Origin: a virus
Reading direction: 5' to 3' (one strand)
DNA length: 24,051 nucleotides
Virus record (IMG/VR): IMGVR_UViG_3300000116_000219
Coordinates: 1-24,051 of that record
A program made the position numbers and the translations under genes. The notes beneath the pieces were generated by a model, which ran no database searches, was not told the origin of the DNA, and saw nothing but the letters and a program-made list of their open reading frames with translations. Of the stretch, positions 6,707 to 16,790 are shown in pieces (position 1 is the stretch's first letter; every line of letters begins with the position of its first letter).

Positions 6707-9700
6707 CTAAGCACTCGAACCTCCTAAATTGTCAGGACTGTCTTGTGTAAATACATTTTCAGATTTTAATTTATTAATTATTTTTTGAACATTTCTTTGT
6801 TGTATTTCAGTTATATCATTTGGTATTAAATAACCATCACCAGATAACGTTAAAGCACCTGCTGATCCTGATGGTTGGTTTACATTTAATATAACTCTAT
6901 CATCCGCTTCAACTCTTTTTCTTAAAGTCATAGCAAATATTCTTCCTGATGGAATTGGAATATCTAAATCATTTGGGTTTGGAGTAACTACTACTCTATC
7001 AAAAAGATATCCTGGGTCTATTGGTAATCCCTGACTTGTATTGTGATTGACCCCATTTATATCAAGAACAGGTGAAACAAAACCTACTTTTTTCATTTCA
7101 GTAGCTTGTGAAGTTGTATCACCAGCTTGCATAGTATAATTTGTTCCAAAGACTAAATTAGTATCATCAACATACTGACTATGATTATCTCCATTTAAAG
7201 ACATTGTAACTCCTATTATTCCTGTACCATTAACTTCATTATATGAATTAACCCCTGTTATAGACCCAGATGAATTATATATTGTTCCCCCACCAGTATG
7301 AATACCTAAAGAATAAATATCACCATTATTCATTGCTACCTTATATTTATTTAACATAGAACCAAAATTATAATAACCACTTTTAGGGAAATTAGATAAA
7401 TATGGCCTTTTTGGTAATACATTTCCTGATGTATTTGCTCCTACAACGGCTACTGAAAATGAAACAGCTGTTTGGGCATCAAAATCAGCTGCTTTAATAG
7501 GAAGAGTATAAATTGCAGGAGCACATTGGTCATAACTTAAAACTGTAAAATCTTGGAAGGTTTTATTTAAAGTACCTTGGTTATTTTCATTTACATAATA
7601 GGCATATGATACTCTAATTTCATCTCCTGGTTCTATTAATATTTTTTGGTCTTCAAAATCCCTATATTCTAAAACCATTGATCCTGATCTATTAAACCTA
7701 TAATAATTTTGATTATTATTTACTTCTGTTGGTGTTAACACAGGCAAACTTCCAGGTCCAATTTCTAAACCATATGCTCCTATAATAGGTTTAGAACAAG
7801 GTAATATAGGAGCAACAATATCTCTTTGCTGTTCTAGGGGTTGGGGAGTTGCTGTGTTATTAGATGATGATATTAAAGGATTAATATCTCCTAATTTAAG
7901 CAAATTATTCCAAGAATTAAACACAGAAAGTGTTGTTCCTCTTACACCACGAATTCTATCACTTCCAGCTGAAGTTTGGGTATAAAACATTCCAGGGTAT
8001 GTTGGAGCTAAAGGTCCTTTTAAGTTTAGAACCCCAATGTCTCTATTATTTTTATCTTTTCTACTTCCTGTATAAGCCATTACTACACCATTTGTTGCTC
8101 CAGTATAAAAAGTATTTTCAAAAGGATCAGTACTACCTCCTGTTATTGAAAATAAATTATTTTCAAAAGGTGTAAAGAAACTAGCTGAAGTTGTAAAAGG
8201 AATAAGACCCGAACCTACTCCATAATAAGATCCCGATAATAAAAGAGATTGTGAATTAGGAGTTGCCGCTATATTTGGATTTTCACCCCCTTGACCTGCT
8301 GTTTGAGATGATGTTGCTATACCGTAATTATACCAAATAGGTAAATCATAGTATTGAATAGTTGTTAAAATATCTAATTTTAATTCATTTGTTGAAAACA
8401 TTTCAAAATTACTTCCTCCAGCATATATAGTATTAGAACCAATTCCTAAATTTGTATAATTAAGTATAGTACCACCAACATTATTAAAAGTTTTATTTGT
8501 TTGGTTATAAACAATTGTTGCTTCTCTTCCAGGCATAAAAGTAGAAGACATTGCTATTAAATTTTCATTACTACCATTTATTAAAGATGAAGTAATAATT
8601 GGGGATTGTTCATTTAATATTTCTTCAAAAGGAATTTGAATTAATTGATCAATATTAAAAGTAGTAGTACCAAAATATTCTTTACTTTCTAAAGATGATT
8701 TAAAGTGAGCAATATTAATTGGATTTCTACTAATTACTGCATTTTTACCATAGGAAGTGTCTCCTGTCCAACTACCAGTTTCACCATTTATATATTGAAC
8801 TTTATTTTGAGTTAGTAAAAATGGAGGATTTGCTAATCCTGTAATTCCTGTATCTGTAGATCTTCCAATTGCTAAACTTTCAGAAGGTATTCCTGTGTAA
8901 AAATTATAGTCTGCACTTTCTAATAAACATCCTACATATCTTGGGTTTATTATTGCTTTTGTAGTATAATTACTATCAGGTACCTCTGAGTATTCTAATA
9001 AATTTTCATTGGTAGCCGTTCCTTCCCACCCTAATTGTGAAGCTGAAATAGTTAAGGCATAATCATTTGGGATTCCTTCTTTTAATTCAAAACCAGGTGA
9101 TACAGGATCAAAATCTTGATCAAATAAGAAAGAATTTTTTCTACTACCACTTATATTATTAAGAAGTGGATTATATGGAGAAGCTTGGAATAGTTGACTT
9201 GCTGATGGTACTATAGTAAAAGCATCTCTTTCGTAAAAATGTTTAGGACCTAATTCACCTATAGGGGTTATTATAACATTTGTAATTATAATTGTGCAGG
9301 TTCCAGTAACACCAGTTGTTGAAAATAACCACCCCCCATTATCAAAACCTTCTCCTGATGGTTGATAAACAGTACCTGCTGCTATATTAGTTGGTATAAA
9401 ATTAAAATTAAATGCACCAGACGCAACACCAGTATTTGTTGCTGTTGTTGCTCCATTTACATCTAGGGTTGTAAAAGCAAAATTTGGAGTAAAAAAAGCA
9501 TAATCTATCATTGTAAGAGCAGGAGCGAAATTAACTGTACCCGAACCTAAGGCACCAACAATATTTACATTTGCTGAAAAGTTATACAGTTGACCAGGAA
9601 CTAAATTTTGAAAAGAACCTGTATAATAATAGGTACCTGCAGTTAAAGAACTATCTACTTCAAAATTAATAGCGTTAGTTCCTGCAGTTATGCTAGCAAA

Positions 9701-12700
9701 ATTACCTGAACCTCCACCCCCAGGTAGATTTACTCCACCACCATTAGAATAATTTACAGAAGGTGGTGACGGAAATATGTCTGGTGTTTGATCATTTCCA
9801 TCAGCAAATATCCTATAAGGATTATATTGAGCAGGAACCATTGGTACATTACTACCACTATACTCACCATTATAAAATTCTTCTTGAGTATCTTTTACTT
9901 TATATTCGCCTGTAAAATCATCTATATACCAATTAACTTGTTGAGAGACTTTTGGTTCAGGTTTGTCAAAATTATTTCCTTCTCCAATTTCAAAAGAAAA
10001 ACCATCTATTAAAATATTATTACCACCTGTATCTAAAACATCACATGCAATGTAAACATAAAGTCTTTCATCAGGATAAACATCTATGTAGTTTTCAGAT
10101 AATAATGATGGGGGATTTTGTGCAGTTTGTGGTGGAAAAGTATTAGTAAATATTCCCCCTCTTTCACTTGAAGTTATTTGTATTGTAAATTCTACTCCAG
10201 GTGAAGCAGGTGCAACTGCAAGATAAGGATTAAATCTCATTTGAGATCTAAAAGCAACTGTAGATTCTAAATATATATCTCCATTAAAATCAACCGCTTG
10301 AAATATACTATTTTCGTTTTGTGTAGTAACATTAGTATCAGGAAATAAACTTACAAAGACATTTGGGGGAGCAGTAATTACATCAGAAGAGTCACTATAA
10401 TAATAACTTCCTTCATTAGTTATAATATTATATTTATTAATACTTCCTCCTGCACTTCCTGTTAAGGAATACATTCCTATACTTGAAGTAATTAGAAGAT
10501 TTTGTTGCGACATTATACTATTAAATCCTGTTTGAGTAGTAGCTCCAAAACTATTAGAGCCGGTTTCAGGCGTCTTAGCTACAGGAGTTTGTGTATGCAT
10601 ACCAATCACTGCATCAGTTTTATTTCGTTCTAATAGATGTTGTTTTACGATAATTCCTGTACTTAAACTAGTACGAGCAGGAACATAATTTTTAATTGCC
10701 TTAAATAGTGAGGTTTCATAAAATTTAATTAATCTATTATAATCATATTCTTTTTCTATTATAGTAGGTAATCCTGTATATCTAGGATCATTGATAGTAA
10801 TACCTTGATATTTTTTAAAGTAATCATTTGCTATACGAGTTAATTCAGGATATCTATCTGAGCTTTCTGATATAAATCTTGGATCTGCTATTGCATCAGA
10901 AACTACCCCATGCCCAAACGTAGCAATTATATCATCATTTATTTCATTTTGGAATGAAAATCCAACTTCTAATGAATTTAAATCTTCTGTGTAACTAGCA
11001 CTTTGTTCAAATTCTTGTTGTATACTTCTAAAAGGAGATAGTGTAGTACCATACTCATTACCATCAATTACTTGAATTTTATTTTTAATTCTGTTTCTAA
11101 TACCAGCTGCTGGCTGGTCCATGTAATTTATTTGGGTATTAGGTTCTAAGTATGATGATGTTAATGATGTTGTATATGTACCATCACTTCCTGCGTAAAC
11201 AATAGTATAACCACTTCCAGTATTATAACCAGTCATGTAAAGAAATGATGAAGTATATAATGTTCCTTTTTTATTAACTAAAGAAGGATGTAATGATCCT
11301 AAAGCACTTCCCCCAAATGATGGAAAGCTAATTATATCAGGTGTTCCCCCAAATTTAAAAATACCTACAGCCCCTCCATCCTCAACTGCACCTAAAGTAA
11401 CCCCTGCAGAACCTGTAACATCAGTATATTCTAATTCATTTCCTAAAGGTAGTCTAAAAGATAATAAATCATAAGAACTACCCTCTCCAGTATTTGAATC
11501 TTCATGACCCTGAATGGATTCAGGATTCATTACATAATCATTAAATTGAGATGATGATAATGCTCTTCTATAATATCTAAATTCTTGAAATGATCCTGAA
11601 AATGAATCACCTAAACCTATACCAGCTGTACTACCAACTATAATTGATGTTGGTCCTATTAATTTATTATAGTCAGCAGTTGCAGACATATATCCCCCTA
11701 GCATAATACCTCTTGATGATGGAAGAGCTGCATCATTAGCAAATCTATTCCAGGCTTCATTAACCCCATTATTTCCAACGGTTGTAATTGTTGATACTCC
11801 TTGAAATCCTATTTGATTACCATCATAACCATCATATATGTTATTTGCTACTCTTAATTCAAACTCATTATTTGTATTATCTTGATTTGATGCTGATATG
11901 TGAGTTTTTCTTTGTAGTTGTACAGACCACCAATCATCATTAAAAAATGGTAATGATATAGGAGTTGATTCTCTATACCCACCAGCACCTGATGCAGATA
12001 TTCTAAAAGATAAATTTCCATATTGGCTAGTTGTTGGTAAAACAGATCCCGAATATGATCCTGATTGTGATCCTGAGTAGTGTAATGTGATACCAAAATC
12101 GGAGAAACCACCACTATTACTACTATTTTTTACTAATAAAGATTGAGAAAAATTAGATGTTGCTGTTATAGGTTCTGCTGCTTTAAATCTAAATTGAATG
12201 CAATCAGGAACAGCTATATCAGGAACAGCTGCTGTTTCATAATAATTACCTGTTAAAGGTGTCCATGGAATTCTTATTGATCCACTAGGTGATAATGCTC
12301 CTTTTTTATAATCATAAGTAGTTAAAGCATTACTATAACGATTCATCCATAGATCATAATCATTTTTATCATCCTTATTTTTACCCCCAAATTCACTTAT
12401 ACGAAGCATTGTATTAGGAACTCCCCATATATTAATTAATTGTCTTAACCCCGTAACAGTTCCTTTTCTTTTTACTAAAGAAACCATATTATGGAAAATT
12501 CTTTTATAAATTTCTTGAGCTGCATTATTTAAGGGGTAAGGAAAAGAAGGATCTGATAATGCTATAACATATCCTAAAGTAGATTGATCTTGATCATAAT
12601 AATTTATAACTGAGCCAGAAGCTATATCTATGTAACGATCAATATATTCTAAACCTGATCCTGTTGCAGGAAATACTCCTATCCCATTAACATTAAATCC

Positions 12701-14299
12701 TATAGAATTAAAGTCATTACCATATGTTTCAAAACCTAAAGATTCTATTACATCATCAGCCATACCTAAAGGTAAAACTGATCCTGTTAAGCCTGAATTT
12801 GTATTTCTAACTTGCTCAACAGCTTCAGTATAAAGATACATTTCATCAAAAGTTTGACCTGTCATGTTTACAAACTTAACATATTGGTTATTACTACTAT
12901 TGTCAGTAATATATGGAGGTATTAAATAATATAAATAATCTTGATTATTTTCATCATATCTAGAAGCTGAATATATTTGATTCTTTCCTGTATTAAAATA
13001 AGTATTATCTTCATCTGTACTTCCAAACCAATTTAATACTGCTGAACTTGTTACAGAATAGTTTGTGTAAGGATATGTTGATGTATATTTAGGCCATGAT
13101 TCAGATCCTGTTACGTAATATAAAAAATATTCATAACTATCAAATTTACTAATAATTTTATTAATATTATTGCTAACAGAATTATAACTAGAAGAATAAT
13201 TTAAGGTAGCATTTGATGCTCCTGTTATAGTTTCAAGATTTGACAATTCTGCCTCATAATCTTCAATTAAAACCATCTTATCATAAAAATTATTTAATCT
13301 TTGTTCAGCAGATGAAAATTTTACAAATTCACTCCAATCTCCCCAATTTTTAGTTAAAAATACACCTTTTTGATCTTGTAAAGAGTTAAATTGATAATAA
13401 GATTGAGAACTATTTGTATTAACTAAATCTTTTAAAGATTTAAAATTAGTAGAATTATTAACTTTATCTTTAATATCTATATTATAATTAGGACCTTTTA
13501 ATGAAAGTAAATTATCTATAAACTCCAAATTAGGGTTAAATTCTACTTCAAAAACTTGAGTTTCTCCTACTTTTGTAATTATTTGAAGTTCTTCTTCTAA
13601 TTCAAAATCTGTAGGGAGAGGTTGATATAATTTAATTAATATTGAAGTTGTAGTAGTTTCAGAAGAAGTTTCTAATTGACTATTTATTCCTATAAAATTT
13701 CTATTACCTGTAAATGATAAATAAAACTCATCAACGTTTTGTCTAGCACTTAATTTATTTTTAAAATTATTATAATAAGTTTCTATCTGTTGAGATGTTA
13801 AAAAATTATTTTGAATTCTTAATTCTGTTCTATCCCCAGAAATTTCTTTAATAAAATAAGGATGACCCCTATAAGATATAACATCTTCAAATTCTATATC
13901 ACTATTATCAGGTGTTGGTTGAGAATTTAAAAGTTCTGATCCTAATTCATAGTCTATAAAATTATAAACAGCATAAAATTTACCATTAGAATACCCTTGA
14001 TTGTAAATATCTTCATTTGGAGACAATTCAAACTGATTATAAACAGAAGCAGTTGCTGGTGAAGTTGAAGTACCTAATTCAGGTAATAAAAATGATCCAT
14101 TATTTGTATAATCTAAATTTGTATATAATATAGTTTTAGTATAATCATATATATAAAATTGAGTTTTACTTTTAAATTCAGTAAAGGATCCTGTTAGTTC
14201 TATTGACGGAACAATAGCATCTAAACTCAATTCAAATCCTTCTTGAAAAAAAGTTTCAGCATTTAATTGTATTAAAGATGAAGAAATTGGTATTGCCAT
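6707..14299 (-). CDS. Giant baseplate/tail-tip structural protein (P2 gpI-like region plus LamG-like domain)
   Basis: 2530 aa. The first ~590 residues are Tyr/Ser/Asn-rich with no recognised domain. Residues 600-640 (NMVSLVKRKGTVTGLRQLIN, WGVPNTMLRISEFGG) match the KKGT-xxGL-xxLIN-xxG-(I/V)P motif of P2 gpI-like baseplate tail-tip proteins found in many marine phages. A concanavalin/LamG-like jelly roll follows at ~700-930, with IQFRFKA, DDWWSVQLQR, and a closing GSFQEFRYYRRALS near 902-915. Residues 1186-1227 (RLIKFYETSLFKAIKNYVPA, TGIIVKQHLLER) form another conserved block. From ~1510, with a Gly-rich hinge (GGGVNLPGGGGSG), the chain is beta-rich. The C-terminus is helical (TEIQQRNVQKIINKLK, 2497-2512). 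It follows gp6 in the baseplate operon where T4 has gp7/gp8-type wedge genes. Probable roles: joining wedge to fibres, and glycan recognition. The frame is intact and Ser/Gly-rich, with no stop or frameshift. Confidence 0.8.
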   Translation of the reverse strand: MAIPISSSLIQLNAETFFQEGFELSLDAIVPSIELTGSFTEFKSKTQFYIYDYTKTILYTNLDYTNNGSFLLPELGTSTSPATASVYNQFELSPNEDIYNQGYSNGKFYAVYNFIDYELGSELLNSQPTPDNSDIEFEDVISYRGHPYFIKEISGDRTELRIQNNFLTSQQIETYYNNFKNKLSARQNVDEFYLSFTGNRNFIGINSQLETSSETTTTSILIKLYQPLPTDFELEEELQIITKVGETQVFEVEFNPNLEFIDNLLSLKGPNYNIDIKDKVNNSTNFKSLKDLVNTNSSQSYYQFNSLQDQKGVFLTKNWGDWSEFVKFSSAEQRLNNFYDKMVLIEDYEAELSNLETITGASNATLNYSSSYNSVSNNINKIISKFDSYEYFLYYVTGSESWPKYTSTYPYTNYSVTSSAVLNWFGSTDEDNTYFNTGKNQIYSASRYDENNQDYLYYLIPPYITDNSSNNQYVKFVNMTGQTFDEMYLYTEAVEQVRNTNSGLTGSVLPLGMADDVIESLGFETYGNDFNSIGFNVNGIGVFPATGSGLEYIDRYIDIASGSVINYYDQDQSTLGYVIALSDPSFPYPLNNAAQEIYKRIFHNMVSLVKRKGTVTGLRQLINIWGVPNTMLRISEFGGKNKDDKNDYDLWMNRYSNALTTYDYKKGALSPSGSIRIPWTPLTGNYYETAAVPDIAVPDCIQFRFKAAEPITATSNFSQSLLVKNSSNSGGFSDFGITLHYSGSQSGSYSGSVLPTTSQYGNLSFRISASGAGGYRESTPISLPFFNDDWWSVQLQRKTHISASNQDNTNNEFELRVANNIYDGYDGNQIGFQGVSTITTVGNNGVNEAWNRFANDAALPSSRGIMLGGYMSATADYNKLIGPTSIIVGSTAGIGLGDSFSGSFQEFRYYRRALSSSQFNDYVMNPESIQGHEDSNTGEGSSYDLLSFRLPLGNELEYTDVTGSAGVTLGAVEDGGAVGIFKFGGTPDIISFPSFGGSALGSLHPSLVNKKGTLYTSSFLYMTGYNTGSGYTIVYAGSDGTYTTSLTSSYLEPNTQINYMDQPAAGIRNRIKNKIQVIDGNEYGTTLSPFRSIQQEFEQSASYTEDLNSLEVGFSFQNEINDDIIATFGHGVVSDAIADPRFISESSDRYPELTRIANDYFKKYQGITINDPRYTGLPTIIEKEYDYNRLIKFYETSLFKAIKNYVPARTSLSTGIIVKQHLLERNKTDAVIGMHTQTPVAKTPETGSNSFGATTQTGFNSIMSQQNLLITSSIGMYSLTGSAGGSINKYNIITNEGSYYYSDSSDVITAPPNVFVSLFPDTNVTTQNENSIFQAVDFNGDIYLESTVAFRSQMRFNPYLAVAPASPGVEFTIQITSSERGGIFTNTFPPQTAQNPPSLLSENYIDVYPDERLYVYIACDVLDTGGNNILIDGFSFEIGEGNNFDKPEPKVSQQVNWYIDDFTGEYKVKDTQEEFYNGEYSGSNVPMVPAQYNPYRIFADGNDQTPDIFPSPPSVNYSNGGGVNLPGGGGSGNFASITAGTNAINFEVDSSLTAGTYYYTGSFQNLVPGQLYNFSANVNIVGALGSGTVNFAPALTMIDYAFFTPNFAFTTLDVNGATTATNTGVASGAFNFNFIPTNIAAGTVYQPSGEGFDNGGWLFSTTGVTGTCTIIITNVIITPIGELGPKHFYERDAFTIVPSASQLFQASPYNPLLNNISGSRKNSFLFDQDFDPVSPGFELKEGIPNDYALTISASQLGWEGTATNENLLEYSEVPDSNYTTKAIINPRYVGCLLESADYNFYTGIPSESLAIGRSTDTGITGLANPPFLLTQNKVQYINGETGSWTGDTSYGKNAVISRNPINIAHFKSSLESKEYFGTTTFNIDQLIQIPFEEILNEQSPIITSSLINGSNENLIAMSSTFMPGREATIVYNQTNKTFNNVGGTILNYTNLGIGSNTIYAGGSNFEMFSTNELKLDILTTIQYYDLPIWYNYGIATSSQTAGQGGENPNIAATPNSQSLLLSGSYYGVGSGLIPFTTSASFFTPFENNLFSITGGSTDPFENTFYTGATNGVVMAYTGSRKDKNNRDIGVLNLKGPLAPTYPGMFYTQTSAGSDRIRGVRGTTLSVFNSWNNLLKLGDINPLISSSNNTATPQPLEQQRDIVAPILPCSKPIIGAYGLEIGPGSLPVLTPTEVNNNQNYYRFNRSGSMVLEYRDFEDQKILIEPGDEIRVSYAYYVNENNQGTLNKTFQDFTVLSYDQCAPAIYTLPIKAADFDAQTAVSFSVAVVGANTSGNVLPKRPYLSNFPKSGYYNFGSMLNKYKVAMNNGDIYSLGIHTGGGTIYNSSGSITGVNSYNEVNGTGIIGVTMSLNGDNHSQYVDDTNLVFGTNYTMQAGDTTSQATEMKKVGFVSPVLDINGVNHNTSQGLPIDPGYLFDRVVVTPNPNDLDIPIPSGRIFAMTLRKRVEADDRVILNVNQPSGSAGALTLSGDGYLIPNDITEIQQRNVQKIINKLKSENVFTQDSPDNLGGSSA

Positions 14300-14311
14300 T
14301 TATATTTATTT

Positions 14312-14737
14312 TTATCCTCTTGTGAAAACATCATTACTAACTGATGGAGTATTTGCTATTTGACTTCTACCATCAAACCCCACATCATTAGAATCAATTG
14401 CGTTATCTAAATTAGTAGCATCTTTAATTAACTGTAAATTTTCAGCTCTTAATTCAGCAATTTCATCTAATAAAGCCTGTATTTCATCACTAATAGTTGA
14501 AAAGTCAGCGTATTCAGCACTAGTTTTGGCAAGATACTGATGAGATTCTGTTACTCCAAGCTTAGGTATAATGTAAAAGAATTTTTCATAAAGATACCAA
14601 AAATCAGGTAATTCAGCTAAGTTTACATCAAAAAAAGAAGGATTTGGGGTATTTACTAATTGAGAAAAACTAGTATCTATAGTTTCATTAAATTTATCTC
14701 TATTAAATCTTTGGGCCTTTAATGTTATTTTTTTCAT
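14312..14737 (-). CDS. Small baseplate-associated coiled-coil protein, unknown
   Basis: 141 aa; I do not recognise a family. The basic N-terminus (MKKITLKAQRFNRDKFNETI) is followed by an aromatic segment (LPDFWYLYEKFFYIIPKLG, 43-61). A clear heptad-like coiled coil at about 82-107 (DEIQALLDEIAELRAENLQL) precedes a disordered Asp/Ser/Asn tail ending in a Gly. It starts with a TAATG overlap on the stop of the 481-aa gene, and a 12-bp gap separates it from the giant gene. An oligomerising adaptor between the 481-aa and the giant protein fits this context, but that is inference from position only. T4 gp53- or gp48-type functions cannot be excluded. Confidence 0.6.
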   Translation of the reverse strand: MKKITLKAQRFNRDKFNETIDTSFSQLVNTPNPSFFDVNLAELPDFWYLYEKFFYIIPKLGVTESHQYLAKTSAEYADFSTISDEIQALLDEIAELRAENLQLIKDATNLDNAIDSNDVGFDGRSQIANTPSVSNDVFTRG

Positions 14738-16182
14738 TATCCATTTATTACTTTAAACATTATATCTTCATCAAATACCTTAGTAGTACCATTAATAGTA
14801 GTTTTTAATAGAACAGTATAATATCTTTCTGGTTCTAATCCTCCCATGTAAATATCAAAATAACTTGAAGTTGTATCTGCACTTACTTTAGTATATTCAC
14901 TATCAAAATTTATTACATATTCATTAGTTTCCGAATCTTTTATAGCATATTCTGCTTGTTTTGGTAAATAATAATTAGTTAAATAACCAGAAGCTGTTTG
15001 GAATATTTTTTTAGGATATTGAGGTACTGCTGCTATTCTAAACCTTTGTACACTTTGTGGATAATAAACTCCATCATTATTATATGAAGATATAAATGCT
15101 TCTGGTTGGTATAATGTTTGCATTTGGGATGATGTACCATAGAAAAAGTCATCAAATTTTATTTCTAATGTTGGTGGATAAATTGTATTAGTATCTACAG
15201 AATAAAATTTAAAAGTTGATGCTTGTGATTGTGAAGGAATTAATTCAACTGATGAGGTTTGTTTTATTATAAACCCTTCATTAGGTATGTCTCCACCTAA
15301 TTCATTAGATTGACTAAACCAAACATCTACAGCAAAAGTTACATCTACATCTAAATCTATAGAATCAGCATAAGTAAAAGTTTGAGAAGAAGTTATTATT
15401 TTAGCAGTAGAAGATCCAGTATGCCATGTTCCTCCTCCAACTGATGTTCCTTGATTTTGGGAATAAGATCCAGTAGTTCTAATATTAAATGTTCCATTAG
15501 TCCAATTAATACCTGTTTTTCTTTCTCCCCAATTACATCCATCTTGTGTAACAGGTGAATTTCCAAATCTTCCTGTTCCCATATCCCAACTTTGAGAAAT
15601 AGGATAAACCTTTAAATATGATGTTGAATTTAAATTTGTAACTACAGCAGCATAGTTTTTTAAATTAGCTCCCCATTTTCTTTTTTTAAAATCAACACTA
15701 CTTAAAGTTATTGAGCCTGTAGTTTGGGAAACTCTACCATTAGTTGAAAAAGATTGGGATAAATTTGTTGTTAATAATATATCACCTGCTTTGTAATTTT
15801 TTCCTCTATTAGTAAGTATAATACTTGATATAGTATTTCCAGCTGTTGTTATATTTCCATATGCTCCAACTCCATTTCCCGTAGAACTAGTAAAAGGTAC
15901 ATTTAAATAAGTTCTATTAACTAAATCTGTTGGATTTTCAGTAATAGGAGATGCTAATGCATTATCTAATGTTAAATAACTTATACCTGATCCTGATATA
16001 TAACTAGTATATGCACTGTTTATTTCATTTTGTGAAAATTTTATTAAATATCTACTAGTTTGTGCTGAATCATCTAATAAATAGGTAGATGCTTCTAATA
16101 TCTCATCTAACCCTGTATTCATATTAGTATTTTGAGTATATAAGGTAGCGTCTTTTTCTGGAAATAATTTATAAATTGCCAT
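14737..16182 (-). CDS. DNRLRE-like tail/baseplate structural protein with an inserted beta module
   Basis: 481 aa. It opens with MAIYKLFPEKDATLYTQN and later has YPISQSWDMGTG (193-204), QDGCNWGERKTGINW (213-227), NEGFIIKQTSSVE (301-313) and TIYPPTLEIKFDD (333-345). This order (KDATLY, SW-MGTG, DG-sW, G(F/L)xIK, TxTIYPPxLEI) is the DNRLRE-type beta sandwich seen in phage structural and surface proteins. Residues ~90-165 interrupt it with a TGNGVGAYGNI...IILTNRGKNYKAGDILL stretch. That resembles the GSGY-x-x-GD-x-L repeat module of tail fibres. The C-terminal ~130 residues form a second beta domain (GGLEPERYYTVLLKTTING). Likely a baseplate or fibre component assembled next to gp6. It starts 4 nt after the preceding stop and overlaps the 141-aa gene by TAATG. 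Confidence 0.65.
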   Translation of the reverse strand: MAIYKLFPEKDATLYTQNTNMNTGLDEILEASTYLLDDSAQTSRYLIKFSQNEINSAYTSYISGSGISYLTLDNALASPITENPTDLVNRTYLNVPFTSSTGNGVGAYGNITTAGNTISSIILTNRGKNYKAGDILLTTNLSQSFSTNGRVSQTTGSITLSSVDFKKRKWGANLKNYAAVVTNLNSTSYLKVYPISQSWDMGTGRFGNSPVTQDGCNWGERKTGINWTNGTFNIRTTGSYSQNQGTSVGGGTWHTGSSTAKIITSSQTFTYADSIDLDVDVTFAVDVWFSQSNELGGDIPNEGFIIKQTSSVELIPSQSQASTFKFYSVDTNTIYPPTLEIKFDDFFYGTSSQMQTLYQPEAFISSYNNDGVYYPQSVQRFRIAAVPQYPKKIFQTASGYLTNYYLPKQAEYAIKDSETNEYVINFDSEYTKVSADTTSSYFDIYMGGLEPERYYTVLLKTTINGTTKVFDEDIMFKVING

Positions 16183-16186
16183 TTAA

Positions 16187-16780
16187 TTATATATTAAAGT
16201 TTTTTAAATCATTAAGTTTAGGTTTAACATTTTCAGGAACAATACTTTCATCTATACTATCAGGTATGCCTCCTTCTGCCGGTTGTTGGTCTGTGGATAT
16301 GCCAACAACTTTTTCAATATCTAAATTTGGATCTGATAATACCTCTAAATAAGTTCTATCAGGTGTATATTGTTGTAATGTCATTGTTTCTAATGTTCCC
16401 CCATCTTCAGAATTTATAGTAGTATCTATAAATTTTGCTCTTGTAGGGTATCTTAAAACTTTATAATCTCCCCCATCTATAAAAGATGACTTTTCCCCAT
16501 TAGCTGCAGATGTTCTATTAGGTCCTCCACTTCCCCCTTGTTTTACACCAGCTGCAGCATCTTCAACATCTAATGCTGATATTTTAGTAGATTGAACTAA
16601 ATCGTTAGTTGAGATATTAGCTCTAACTACTCCTTCATTAGTAGTATAATATGCATTATCAGCATTATATCTTTGAATAAAGCCAGATGATGGGTTGTTA
16701 GTTATTCCTCCATCTATAGGAGTACCATCTACAGGTTGTGATTCTTTTTGGTTGTTATATATTTCTAATAAACTTTTCAT
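16187..16780 (-). CDS. Unrecognised virion-associated protein between gp6 and the DNRLRE-like protein
   Basis: 197 aa, acidic, rich in Gly, Asp, Asn and Thr, and probably largely extended or disordered. It has a short helical start (MKSLLEIYNNQKE), a Gly-rich loop (GVKQGGSGGPNRTSAANGEK, 78-97) and a Pro-rich C-terminal third. There are no cysteines, membrane segments or recognisable catalytic motif. Repeated Pro-x-Asp/Gly turns (PVDGTPIDGG, PAEGGIPDSI) suggest a linear binding protein that wraps around partners. The A-rich leader ATAAAAATAAAAAT directly precedes the ATG, with TATAAA 9 nt from the start. It is encoded 10 bp after gp6 and 4 bp before the 481-aa gene, so it is almost certainly co-transcribed with the baseplate wedge genes. 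Function unknown. Confidence 0.6.
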   Translation of the reverse strand: MKSLLEIYNNQKESQPVDGTPIDGGITNNPSSGFIQRYNADNAYYTTNEGVVRANISTNDLVQSTKISALDVEDAAAGVKQGGSGGPNRTSAANGEKSSFIDGGDYKVLRYPTRAKFIDTTINSEDGGTLETMTLQQYTPDRTYLEVLSDPNLDIEKVVGISTDQQPAEGGIPDSIDESIVPENVKPKLNDLKNFNI

Positions 16781-16790
16781 ATTTTTATTT

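Noticed and set aside
11854-12114. 86-aa minus-strand frame inside the giant gene, and a 74-aa one at 22142-22366 inside the hub gene
   Set aside because: Alternative frames of confidently coding sequence, with skewed Leu/Ile/His/Tyr composition and no separate start signal.
6707-14299. Possible diversity-generating retroelement target in the giant adhesin-like gene
   Set aside because: No reverse transcriptase, template repeat or adenine-mutated repeat pair was found in the window.
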